A stretch of 64,000 nucleotides of DNA from Mucilaginibacter jinjuensis (GTDB lineage Bacteria; Bacteroidota; Bacteroidia; Sphingobacteriales; Sphingobacteriaceae). Both the position numbers and the translations under genes were made by a program. Numbering within the stretch: the stretch's first letter is position 1; the number at the start of each line of letters is the position of its first letter. The stretch covers positions 3,782,001-3,846,000 of the forward strand of contig NZ_CP117167.1 of the NCBI RefSeq assembly GCF_028596025.1, in the 5' to 3' direction. A model generated the notes under the pieces. That model made no database searches. It saw only the letters and a list, made by a program, of their open reading frames with translations, and was not told the origin of the DNA. Of the stretch, positions 1-8,483 are shown one piece after another.

Positions 1-818
1 GCCTGGTTATCCAGCTCGGGTAAAATATCAGCATATAATTTGCCAATTACATCATACCCCTTGCCCCAAACATCAAGTATAGATTTATTGGCCAAAACCA
101 CCCGCATCTCTTTACCAATATAAACCCCTATCGGGAATGGTGCAGCCTCAACTATACTGCGTGTTTTCGATTCACTGTCTGCCAGTTCTTCCAGCAACTG
201 TTGCAAATTTTCGCGGCTCTCAAATAGTTCTTCATTAGTAGTAGCCAACTCTTCATTAGCTGAAGCCATCTCTTCATTCATATTACGAAATGCATCTTCG
301 CTTTTCTGAAATTCTTTTAATGAGTTCACTCTTTCGGTTGTCTCTACGCAAACCACCAGTATCCCACCGATAATACCATCAACACTTTTAATTGGACTGT
401 ACGAAAAATCGAAATAGCATTCTTCTATATAGCCATTTCTATTAAGCGGCACCATAAACTCAGGAAAGCCATGTGTTTTACCCTGCATTACATCGGCAAA
501 CATGGGGCCAATGGTTTCCCATATTTCGGCATAAGTATCTTTGGCGCTGCCTCCTAAAGCTTGGGGATGTTTACCTTCTCCATTAATAGGCCTAAAGGCA
601 TCATTATATATCTGTATAAAATCATCGCCCCAACATATTAGTACGGGGAAGGCGTTGGTTAACAACATGCTGGTCATATTTTTTAACTCTACCGGCCATT
701 GTTCGGGCGGCCCAAGGCTTGTTTTGCTCCAGTCAAACTTCCGGATCATTTCCCCCATTGAGCCGCCACCGGCTAAAAATGGTTGATTATTGTAAAGATT
801 AGAATCGTTGTTTGACAT
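1..818 (-). CDS. PAS-domain sensor protein, probable histidine kinase (partial; N-terminal part only)
   Basis: The reading frame starts at the ATG at 818 and runs open off the left edge, so about 272 residues are visible and the stop is missing. The N-terminus (MSNNDSNLYN...) leads into a PAS-like domain at about residues 30-150 (FPVLICWGDDFIQIYNDAFRP, then a core ending near VVCVETTERV). A strongly heptad-like linker follows (NEEMASANEELATTNEELF), and a second PAS domain begins near residue 195 (AAPFPIGVYIG). This PAS, coiled-coil, PAS layout is usual in cytoplasmic sensor histidine kinases of Sphingobacteriaceae. The kinase core would lie outside the window, so the catalytic assignment is inference. 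No link to its neighbours is visible. Confidence 0.8.
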   Translation of the reverse strand, partial: MSNNDSNLYNNQPFLAGGGSMGEMIRKFDWSKTSLGPPEQWPVELKNMTSMLLTNAFPVLICWGDDFIQIYNDAFRPINGEGKHPQALGGSAKDTYAEIWETIGPMFADVMQGKTHGFPEFMVPLNRNGYIEECYFDFSYSPIKSVDGIIGGILVVCVETTERVNSLKEFQKSEDAFRNMNEEMASANEELATTNEELFESRENLQQLLEELADSESKTRSIVEAAPFPIGVYIGKEMRVVLANKSILDVWGKGYDVIGKLYADILPELDNQ

Positions 819-973
819 GTAGTTTTTTTACTATCGTGATAAAACGGCAAAACTAACATATTGTTTAGCAGTATAACAACGAAAGTATACCTGATGCGAG
901 CACGCATAAAAAAGAGACAGATCCGTTACCAGACCTGCCCCTAAATCAAATTGAATTAATCACGGCTCTCTCA

Positions 974-2380
974 CTATTTCCATCCGCCGCCTAAGGCGCG
1001 GTAAAGGTTAACTGCAGCTTGCAACTGCTGCAACTTATCATTTACCCCACTGATCTGCGCGGCCAGTAAACTTTGTTCTGATGTTAATACATCGGTATAA
1101 TTTGTTGCCGAACTGTAGCGTAACAGTTCTTTAGTATAATCAACAGATTTCTCTAATGCAGCCAGCTGCATTTTCCGGGTTTCTTGTTTCGATACCGCGT
1201 TTTGGTAAGAATACAGCGCATTTGAAACCTCCTGACCAGCAGTTAAAATGGTTTGCTGAAAAGTATTAAAGGCCTCTAACTGTTGCGCCTGCGCAATACG
1301 GTAACGTGCTTTGTTTTGCCCCTGGTTAAAGATGGGCTGGGTAAGACCGCCAATCAGGTTGTAGAAGATCGAGTTATCAAACAGGTTTTTCAGCTGTAAT
1401 GATGACAATCCTCCCTCAGCAGTAATCGTCAACTTCGGATAAAAATACGAATGCGCCACATTGGTATTCTCAAACGCCGATCGGAACGCAAACTCAGAAG
1501 CTTGAACATCCGGGCGGTTACGCAATAGTTGGGTTGATAAGCCATCTTTTAAATCTATAACGGATTGTTGTTCGCCAAGTGTGGTACGTTTGATTGGTCC
1601 GGGAGCGCGGGCCAGTAAAATACATAAAGCATTTTCGGTTTCGCGGATACTTTGCTTCAGGTCTGGGATCTGTACTTCTGCAGCGTAACGGTTAGCCTCA
1701 CTTTGCACTACGGCAGCCCCGTTTACTACAGCTCCTTCTTTCAATTCTTTCATCGTCTCCACATCAACTATCCGGTTTTTAACCGTTTGTTGAGTTATGA
1801 CCAATTGCTGATCGAGCGACAATAAACTGTAATAGTTATTCGCAATATCTGCAATCAGCTGCGTTTGCACGGCACGCTTAGAGGCATCGCTTTGCAAAAA
1901 GTTAGCCAGGGCCTGGCGTTTCAAACTGGTTAGCTGCCCCCAAATGTTTAACTCCCAGCTTGCAGTCAATGAAGCTTGGTAAGTAGTGGTATTTAAATTG
2001 ATACCGATACCTGCCGGGAAATTCAGCGATGATTGCGAAGTTTTAGCCTGCGTAACCTGTACCCCTGCATCCAGTGTTGGAAAATAAGCCAACTTAGCCG
2101 AGCGTAAGGTAGCCTGAGATTCTGAGATCTTTAGGATAGCGGTACGCAGATCAAGGTTATTATTTAAACCTTCCTGTATCAGGTTTTGCAAAACGGTATC
2201 GGCAAACAGCGTTTTCCAGGGCAGATCGGCCATTGAAGTGGTATCTGTGGTTGTACTATCGCGATACAGGTTACTGGCCTTTACATCGGGGCGCTTGTAT
2301 TTTTTAGATACGTTGCACGAAGCCGCGATCATTCCCCCGGCAAAAACGAGGGCGATATATTTATAATATTTTGTTGTCAT
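974..2380 (-). CDS. RND efflux outer-membrane factor, TolC/OprM (NodT) lipoprotein family
   Basis: This is the outer-membrane channel of a tripartite RND drug-efflux pump, 468 residues, normal for the family. A lipoprotein signal ends at lipobox IAAS-C22. The body is rich in paired helices of the OEP type: DLPWKTLFADTVLQNLI early, RNRPDVQASEFAFRSAF in the second repeat, and a closing NLYRALGGGWK typical of NodT proteins. It is the third gene of the leftward operon: it starts 29 bp after the permease stop, and the adaptor lies upstream. Expression should follow the TetR operator upstream of the adaptor. The substrate cannot be read from sequence. Confidence 0.95.
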   Translation of the reverse strand: MTTKYYKYIALVFAGGMIAASCNVSKKYKRPDVKASNLYRDSTTTDTTSMADLPWKTLFADTVLQNLIQEGLNNNLDLRTAILKISESQATLRSAKLAYFPTLDAGVQVTQAKTSQSSLNFPAGIGINLNTTTYQASLTASWELNIWGQLTSLKRQALANFLQSDASKRAVQTQLIADIANNYYSLLSLDQQLVITQQTVKNRIVDVETMKELKEGAVVNGAAVVQSEANRYAAEVQIPDLKQSIRETENALCILLARAPGPIKRTTLGEQQSVIDLKDGLSTQLLRNRPDVQASEFAFRSAFENTNVAHSYFYPKLTITAEGGLSSLQLKNLFDNSIFYNLIGGLTQPIFNQGQNKARYRIAQAQQLEAFNTFQQTILTAGQEVSNALYSYQNAVSKQETRKMQLAALEKSVDYTKELLRYSSATNYTDVLTSEQSLLAAQISGVNDKLQQLQAAVNLYRALGGGWK

Positions 2381-2409
2381 TTTATGAAATGCTTAATAAT
2401 CAATCGTGC

Positions 2410-5400
2410 TTATGCGTGTGCAACTTCTTCCTCATCTTCTTCTTCAACATCATCAACCACCGGGATAAATTTCGGTGTGCCGCTAATGCGCTCTTGCAGA
2501 CTTTGGAAAATGATGAACAGAACCGGGATCACGAACAAACCGAACAGGGTACCGATTAACATACCTCCTACTGCACCTGTACCGATAGAACGGTTACCCA
2601 CGGCGCCCGCACCAGATGCAACCATCAGCGGAACAAGCCCGAGGATAAAGGCGAACGAGGTCATCAAGATTGGCCTTAAACGTGCGGTTGCACCTTCAAC
2701 AGCGGCCTCTACAATACTTAAGCCATGTCGGCGACGCGCTACAGCAAACTCCACGATCAGAATCGCGTTTTTAGCCAAAAGACCGATGAGCATAATGAGT
2801 GTGATCTGCAAGTAAATGTTATTCTCAACCCCAAAGATCTTAGCGAAGATGAACGCTCCGGCCAAACCGATAGGCAATGAAAGCAATACCGCAAATGGCA
2901 GAATATAACTTTCGTACTGCGCACTCAGCAGGAAATAGACGAAGATCAGACACAACATAAAGATGAAGATGGTCTGGCTTCCGCTCGATAATTCCTCGCG
3001 GGTTAAGCCCGAGTACTCGTAGCTATAACCAACAGGTAAAGTCTGCGCAGCTACCTGTTCAATAGCCTTAATGGCATCTCCCGAGCTGTAGCCTGGCTTA
3101 GGTGAACCTTGTATCGCAATAGAAGTAAACAAGTTGAAACGGTTAATAGCTTCAGGGCCATAAACTCTTTTAAGCGTAACATACTCAGAAATTGGCGACA
3201 TTACATTGTTGGTATTGCGCACGTAGATCTTGTTTAGACTTTCCGGCGTACCGCGGTATTGTGCATCAGCCTGGATCATTACGCGGTATTGTTTACCAAA
3301 CTCGTTAAAGTTTGAGGCATATAAACCACCATAATACCCTTGTAACGTGCCCAACACGGTACTTACAGAAACGTTCGCATCTTTACATTTAGCTACGTTA
3401 ACATCAACCTGGTATTGCGGGAAATTAATATTGAATGATGTTGCCGCATATTGAATTTCAGGGCGTTGATTTAGCGCCGCTACAAACTTGTTGCTTACCG
3501 CAGCAAACTTGCTGATATCGCCACCGGTTTTATCCTGTAGCTGAAACTCGAAACCGTTACTGTTACCAAAACCTTGCAGCGTCGGCGGCGCAAAGAATAA
3601 TACCTGGGCTGTTTTGATGCCCGATGTCATCCCGAAAAGTTTACCAGTTAGGCTTGTCAAATCCTGACCTTTTTCTTTACGCTGATCCCATGGTTTTAGC
3701 TTGATAACGATCATGGCGTACGAGCCACCTGCACCGGCAATAAAGTTTTGACCGGTAATTTGCAGCGTCATTTCAACCTCGGGTAGTTTGTGGATAATGG
3801 CATCCACCTCTTTAGCCACAACCGCACCACGCTCGAGCGAAGCACCGGCCGGCAAGCTGATGTTGGCGAATAATACACCTTGATCCTCATTTGGTACGAA
3901 ACCGGTTGGTGTAGTTTTTAACAAGAACCAGAATAGGCCTGCAAACGCTACAATACCCAAACCAGCCAGCCATTTACGACCGATCAGGAAGTTTACAGAG
4001 CGTTTGTACTTACCTGTAACCGACTCGAACGAGGTGTTAAAGGCATTGTAAAAACGTTGCAGAAAAGTGGTTTTATGATGCTGATCTTCATTATGCGGTT
4101 TCAATAACAGGGCACAAAGCGCAGGGCTTAAAGTCAAGGCGTTTATCGCAGAAATAACAATCGCGATAGCCAGTGTTAAACCAAACTGTTTGTAAAATAC
4201 CCCTGCCGAACCTGTGATAAATGATACCGGTACAAACACCGCCGCCATTACCAAAGTAATAGAAATAATCGCCCCGCTGATATCATCCATGGCACGAATA
4301 GTTGCTTTTCGGGCCGATTTGTAACCATGATCCAATTTGGCGTGCACGGCTTCCACCACCACAATGGCATCATCCACCACAATACCTATCGCCAGTACCA
4401 TTGCAAATAGCGTAAGCAGGTTGATGGTAAAACCAAACAAGTTGAGGAAGAAGAATGTACCCACAATAGCCACAGGCACCGCAATGGCCGGGATTAATGT
4501 CGACCTGAAATCCTGTAAGAAGATAAACACCACGATGAACACCAGAATAAAGGCTTCGATCAATGTGTGGATCACTTTTTCAATCGAGGCATCCAAAAAG
4601 TCGTTCGCATTCAATAACGACGAATAATGTACGCCCGGAGGGAATGATTTTGACGAAGCCTCGATGGTAGTCTCCAGCTGCTTAATCAACTCATGCGCGT
4701 TTGATCCCGCTGTTTGATTGATAGCCACACCGATAGATGCATTGCCGTTGGTGAGCGTATTACTGGAGTAGCTTAATGAACCCAGTTCAATACGGGCAAT
4801 ATCTTTCAGCCTTAATATTTGTCCGTTACCTGTTGATTTGATTACAATGTTCTCAAACTCGGCAGGCGTTTTTAATCGGCCTTTATATTTAATAGTGTAC
4901 TGGAAAGATTGGTCGCTGTTTTCGCCAAATTTACCCGGTGCGGCTTCCACGTTTTGTTCGGCAAGCGCGTTGTTTACATCATCGGGGATTAAGCCATAAG
5001 TAGCCATCGCATCTGGCTTTAACCAAATACGCATCGAGTAATCTTTGGAACCGAATACGCTGGCATCACCCACACCGCTGATCCGTTTAATCTGTGGCAA
5101 TAAGTTGATGTTGGCATAATTCTGTAAGAAAGTTTGGTCGAATGATTTGTTCTCGCTGTATAAGGAGAAGATCATCACCATACTGCTCTGACGTTTTGCA
5201 GTGGTAACACCGGCCTTGGTAACTTCGGCAGGTAGCAAGCTGGTGGCTTTCGATACCCTGTTCTGCACGTTTACCGCAGCCAGATCGGGGTCGGTACCCA
5301 GTTTAAAATATACGGTAATGGTGGCGGTACCATCATTACTGGCGGTGGATGTCATGTAAGTCATGTTCTCTACACCGTTTATCTGCTCTTCCAGCGGTAC

Positions 5401-5586
5401 AATAACGCTGTTCATTACCACATCGGCATTCGCACCCTGGTACGAAGTTGATACCTGTACGGTTGGCGGGGCAATTTCGGGGTATTGAGAGATAGGTAAC
5501 GAGGTTAAACCCAGTATACCCAATATTACAATGATGACCGATATTACGGTAGATAGTACCGGCCGTTCTATAAATTTGCGTAACAT
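2410..5586 (-). CDS. RND efflux inner-membrane permease, AcrB/HAE1 family
   Basis: Proton-driven multidrug exporter of 1058 residues, full length for AcrB-type pumps. It begins MLRKFIERPVLSTVISVI. The TM4 proton-relay pair is D405-D406 in AIGIVVDDAIVV, and the TM10 lysine is present in IGLLAKNAILIVEFA, so the proton path looks intact. Two large periplasmic porter loops follow TM1 and TM7. The C-terminus is acidic (VVDDVEEEDEEEVAHA), which is common in Bacteroidota. It sits between the membrane-fusion protein (70 bp upstream) and the outer-membrane factor (29 bp downstream). HAE1 is the best subfamily fit. The drug or metabolite exported is unknown. Confidence 0.97.
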   Translation of the reverse strand: MLRKFIERPVLSTVISVIIVILGILGLTSLPISQYPEIAPPTVQVSTSYQGANADVVMNSVIVPLEEQINGVENMTYMTSTASNDGTATITVYFKLGTDPDLAAVNVQNRVSKATSLLPAEVTKAGVTTAKRQSSMVMIFSLYSENKSFDQTFLQNYANINLLPQIKRISGVGDASVFGSKDYSMRIWLKPDAMATYGLIPDDVNNALAEQNVEAAPGKFGENSDQSFQYTIKYKGRLKTPAEFENIVIKSTGNGQILRLKDIARIELGSLSYSSNTLTNGNASIGVAINQTAGSNAHELIKQLETTIEASSKSFPPGVHYSSLLNANDFLDASIEKVIHTLIEAFILVFIVVFIFLQDFRSTLIPAIAVPVAIVGTFFFLNLFGFTINLLTLFAMVLAIGIVVDDAIVVVEAVHAKLDHGYKSARKATIRAMDDISGAIISITLVMAAVFVPVSFITGSAGVFYKQFGLTLAIAIVISAINALTLSPALCALLLKPHNEDQHHKTTFLQRFYNAFNTSFESVTGKYKRSVNFLIGRKWLAGLGIVAFAGLFWFLLKTTPTGFVPNEDQGVLFANISLPAGASLERGAVVAKEVDAIIHKLPEVEMTLQITGQNFIAGAGGSYAMIVIKLKPWDQRKEKGQDLTSLTGKLFGMTSGIKTAQVLFFAPPTLQGFGNSNGFEFQLQDKTGGDISKFAAVSNKFVAALNQRPEIQYAATSFNINFPQYQVDVNVAKCKDANVSVSTVLGTLQGYYGGLYASNFNEFGKQYRVMIQADAQYRGTPESLNKIYVRNTNNVMSPISEYVTLKRVYGPEAINRFNLFTSIAIQGSPKPGYSSGDAIKAIEQVAAQTLPVGYSYEYSGLTREELSSGSQTIFIFMLCLIFVYFLLSAQYESYILPFAVLLSLPIGLAGAFIFAKIFGVENNIYLQITLIMLIGLLAKNAILIVEFAVARRRHGLSIVEAAVEGATARLRPILMTSFAFILGLVPLMVASGAGAVGNRSIGTGAVGGMLIGTLFGLFVIPVLFIIFQSLQERISGTPKFIPVVDDVEEEDEEEVAHA

Positions 5587-5656
5587 AATATTTGTTTATG
5601 TTGAATATTTTGAGGACGAATGCCACGCGGCACCCATCCGGTTAAGAAAGCCTGGG

Positions 5657-6853
5657 TTATTTGTTAATGTCCTGGTAAACCTTGCTGGCATCCATTTCTT
5701 CGGGCTTAACTGTGGCCGAATCTTTTAGGGAGCTGTTACCATCGTATACAATTTTATCACCGGCTTTTAGTCCGCTGGTTACTACGTAAAACTGACCGAC
5801 GGTAAGGTCCATCACCTCAATCTCGGTACTCTTAACTAAGCCTTTGGCATCAACCAGGTAAACAAAATGCTTACCCTGCAACTCGTAAGCGGAACGTTGC
5901 GGAATCAGGATACCATCTTTAATTACCTGCGGGATGCGTACGCTTGCACTGCTTCCACTACGCAATAACCCAACCGGATTAGGGAACGATGCACGGAAAC
6001 TGGCCGAGCCTGTTTCGGTATTAATTAAACCGGCGATGGTTTCTACACGGCCTTTTTCGGGGTAGGTTGAACCATCTGACAGGATCAATGTTACCGCCGG
6101 GGTATTAGCCAGTTTTTCGTTAAGTGTGCTGCCTTTAATGGTACGCGAGAAATCAAGCAGTTGCTTTTCGTTAAGTGAGAAGTAGGCATATACTTTACCG
6201 ATGTTTGATACTGTTGTTAACGGGCTGGTATTGGTGCTGCTTACCAAACTACCTGTTTTATAAGGCAGAGTGCCAATTACACCATCAACCGGGCTGGTTA
6301 TGGTTGTATAGCCCAGATTTACTTTAGCTGTATTGTAAGTTGCTTTGGCTTGTGCAAGGGCAGCTTTACGTGCAGTCAAAGTATATTCTGCCGACTCTAA
6401 TTCGTAATGGCTGATGATATCCTTCTCAACCAGTGGCTTGGTTTTATTTACCGCCAACTGCGCCGCACTAACATCCGCCTCGGCACTGCTGATAGCTGCA
6501 GCAGAGTTATTTAAATCTTGCTGGTATTGCGGCGCGCTGATGCGGAACAATAGCTGGCCTTTTTTAACTACCGAACCTTCATCTACATAGATTTTATCCA
6601 CAAAGCCATCCACTTTAGGGCGGATCTCGATATTTTGTTCACCCTGCATAGTGGCGGGATAGTCGCTGTTTAATGTAGCCGATTCTGGAGTTATTGTAAA
6701 TACCTGGTAGCTTGCAGGTGGTTGTGGCCCACCCATACCAGCAGCCGCACCCTGCTTTTGGCCACCGCCACATGACGATAAAACGAGTATAGCCATGGCT
6801 GATAATATGCCCGGGAAGATAGCTTTCTTCATTTTTATTAGTTGGAAATTCAT
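5657..6853 (-). CDS. RND efflux periplasmic adaptor (membrane-fusion) lipoprotein
   Basis: HlyD/AcrA-type adaptor joining the permease to the outer-membrane factor. The sequence shows a lipoprotein signal (AILVLSS-C), a short Gly/Pro stretch, a first barrel-sandwich half (IEIRPKVDGFVDKIYVDEG), a helical hairpin rich in Ala (SSAEADVSAAQLAVNKTK), the second lipoyl half (TTITSPVDGVIGTLPYKTG) and a beta-barrel. Two in-frame ATGs compete. The second, at 6832, gives a cleaner signal (MKKAIFPGIL, Cys21) and may be the true start; the longer form is kept here because both are plausible. It is the first gene of the efflux operon, and a TetR-type palindrome lies at 6895-6910, just upstream. Confidence 0.95.
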   Translation of the reverse strand: MNFQLIKMKKAIFPGILSAMAILVLSSCGGGQKQGAAAGMGGPQPPASYQVFTITPESATLNSDYPATMQGEQNIEIRPKVDGFVDKIYVDEGSVVKKGQLLFRISAPQYQQDLNNSAAAISSAEADVSAAQLAVNKTKPLVEKDIISHYELESAEYTLTARKAALAQAKATYNTAKVNLGYTTITSPVDGVIGTLPYKTGSLVSSTNTSPLTTVSNIGKVYAYFSLNEKQLLDFSRTIKGSTLNEKLANTPAVTLILSDGSTYPEKGRVETIAGLINTETGSASFRASFPNPVGLLRSGSSASVRIPQVIKDGILIPQRSAYELQGKHFVYLVDAKGLVKSTEIEVMDLTVGQFYVVTSGLKAGDKIVYDGNSSLKDSATVKPEEMDASKVYQDINK

Positions 6854-6894
6854 ATTAGTTTGTGTGTGTTGATGTTTGTATTTGAAGTTTTAGT

Positions 6895-6910
6895 TTGACA
6901 TTATTGTCAA
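6895..6910 (-). promoter_or_regulatory. Putative TetR operator O1, upstream of the efflux operon
   Basis: Perfect inverted repeat TTGACA-TTAT-TGTCAA, 41 bp upstream of the adaptor ATG at 6853 and just after the tetR stop. It matches the palindrome at 7534-7549 in arm length, spacer length and core (TTGAC..GTCAA). Binding by the adjacent TetR protein is inferred from this match. Confidence 0.75.
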
Positions 6911-6928
6911 TTTTAGAGTAAAAAAATA

Positions 6929-7516
6929 TTAATTGAGCAGCATTTCGATTATCATTTTCTTTCTGCTATTCATTAGCTTATCATATTGTGGATCAGATAT
7001 TTCGAACACAATTTTAAACAACGGACGGGTTAATAAAGGATAAGCTAATAGCGCAAACAGATTAATTAAAAAATTAACCGGTTTCATTTTTTTTACTACT
7101 CCTAAATCCATCTGTATTTGTATTTCTTTCAGAAATTTTTCCAAAACCGGTGAACGTTGTTTATGCGGAATATCAAAACCTAATGAATTGATCTCGCTGA
7201 TCATGAAGGCTTCCTGATAAGGATAAGCGGTAAATTGCGTGTAAAACAGTTCGATAAAGTTTTCTATTTTTTTTTGAAAAGGAATGTCCGATACCAACAC
7301 CTCATCCATGCGGCGGCCCATATCATACATCGATTCATCAAAAACTTGTTTAAACAATGCCTCTTTTGATCGGAAATAATAATTAACCAATGTACGTGTT
7401 ACACCCGCAGCATCGGCAATATCCTGCGTGGTGGCATTCATTCTGCCTTCGGCAAAAAATATGCGTTTAGCAGTGTCTTTTATTAACTGTTCGGCTCCTG
7501 TGTCTCTTGTGGCCAT
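6929..7516 (-). CDS. TetR/AcrR-family transcriptional regulator of the efflux operon
   Basis: Repressor of 195 residues, usual for TetR. The N-terminal helix-turn-helix is clear: AKRIFFAEGRMNATTQDIA, then DAAGVTRTLVNYYF with the family YYF segment before RSKEALF. The C-terminal ligand domain (about residues 60-195) is divergent, as expected. The gene lies directly upstream of the adaptor on the same strand with 75 bp between them. Matching palindromes precede both tetR (7534-7549) and the adaptor (6895-6910), so autoregulation plus control of the pump is the simple reading. The effector is unknown. Confidence 0.93.
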   Translation of the reverse strand: MATRDTGAEQLIKDTAKRIFFAEGRMNATTQDIADAAGVTRTLVNYYFRSKEALFKQVFDESMYDMGRRMDEVLVSDIPFQKKIENFIELFYTQFTAYPYQEAFMISEINSLGFDIPHKQRSPVLEKFLKEIQIQMDLGVVKKMKPVNFLINLFALLAYPLLTRPLFKIVFEISDPQYDKLMNSRKKMIIEMLLN

Positions 7517-7533
7517 TTTTTTTACCGTTTAGT

Positions 7534-7549
7534 TTGACGCTTTCGTCAA
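7534..7549 (-). promoter_or_regulatory. Putative TetR operator O2, upstream of tetR
   Basis: Perfect inverted repeat TTGACG-CTTT-CGTCAA ending 17 bp before the tetR ATG. Same 6-4-6 architecture and TTGAC/GTCAA arms as O1 at 6895-6910. Its place between promoter and start codon fits autorepression. Confidence 0.75.
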
Positions 7550-7671
7550 TACAAATGAACGTATATTAATCCATTTTCAATGTCAGGAAACTCTCATCTT
7601 TGGTTATGATGCAGGAATAATAGACCAACACCCGGTTTTACCCGACGAACCGAATGATTATACCATAATTA

Positions 7672-7712
7672 AAATCAAAAGGCCTTAGTAATAACTAAAG
7701 CCTTTTGATTTA
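7672..7712 (-). terminator. Hairpin terminator after the DUF4198 gene
   Basis: Long stem with outer arms AAATCAAAAGG and CCTTTTGATTT and a second nearly paired inner segment. It lies 4 bp past the stop at 7717 and is followed on the minus strand by TTTTAATTATGG. Likely end of the TonB-receptor/DUF4198 transcript. Confidence 0.7.
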
Positions 7713-7716
7713 TAGG

Positions 7717-8463
7717 TTACTCAAATTTCAAGCAGTAATTACACCGGTATCTTGTATCGGCAAAGGCTGTCCCCAAATAGGTCCCGGCTGTTTTATCAAT
7801 CCAATCCTGGCGGATGATGTATAAGCCTTTTATAGTGGGTACAAAAGTAGCTTCCCCATGCTCATCCAAAGTCAGTTCCTTTTCCCAGTTATCAGGGTTA
7901 AAGACCCGAAGTTTTGTTCCGGATGCAGCTGGCGAACCATTATTGTATGTCTTTATAATCACCTTCCTCCCTTCATAATGGGTAATAATATCAAGTTGCT
8001 GAGTTGGCTTGTCCAACAACGTACCATTACCAACCGTATAATCGGCACACAGATAATCAACCGGTTTTTCATTGATACCGCCTGACTTTGAACGATCAAC
8101 CACGGGGTGTTTATCATTTATACCTGCAATGTGGTAGATACCATTCGCCCTCGGTAAAAAACTTCCTTCCCAGCAATCTTTTTTAGGGTGTAATTGAATT
8201 TCTTCGCGATTACCATCACTCAGTGTTACAAAGAATTTGAAATCACCGGTTAGCTTCAGTTCTTTACCTGTATCGCGCTGGCGCACACCATAATCATCAA
8301 TGCTACCGTAACATACCTGGATGGTTACAGCCTCGTTTACCTTTCCAGAGCCTGAAACTTCTAACCAGTATGCACTTGCGCTCGCATTTAACGAAAACAT
8401 TGTGAACATTAATAGAAATGCAATACAGGTTGCAATGGTGATCGTCACACGTTTGTTCATCAT
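7717..8463 (-). CDS. DUF4198-type periplasmic protein paired with a TonB receptor
   Basis: 248 residues with an N-terminal signal segment (ITIATCIAFLLMFTMFSLNASA). The mature part begins SAYWLEVSGSGKVNEAVTIQVCYG, the usual opening of DUF4198/NikM-like proteins. A conserved stretch with paired Tyr/Gly residues follows, and the C-terminus carries two Cys (YRCNYCLKFE). DUF4198 members accompany metal transporters and TonB receptors and are thought to bind or pass on metal ions. Here the gene lies 20 bp behind a siderophore-type TonB receptor, most likely in one operon. The CxxC near the C-terminus could be a metal ligand; that is inference. The exact metal is unknown. Confidence 0.75.
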   Translation of the reverse strand: MMNKRVTITIATCIAFLLMFTMFSLNASASAYWLEVSGSGKVNEAVTIQVCYGSIDDYGVRQRDTGKELKLTGDFKFFVTLSDGNREEIQLHPKKDCWEGSFLPRANGIYHIAGINDKHPVVDRSKSGGINEKPVDYLCADYTVGNGTLLDKPTQQLDIITHYEGRKVIIKTYNNGSPAASGTKLRVFNPDNWEKELTLDEHGEATFVPTIKGLYIIRQDWIDKTAGTYLGTAFADTRYRCNYCLKFE

Positions 8464-8483
8464 TCAGAATTAAATGGTTCTAA

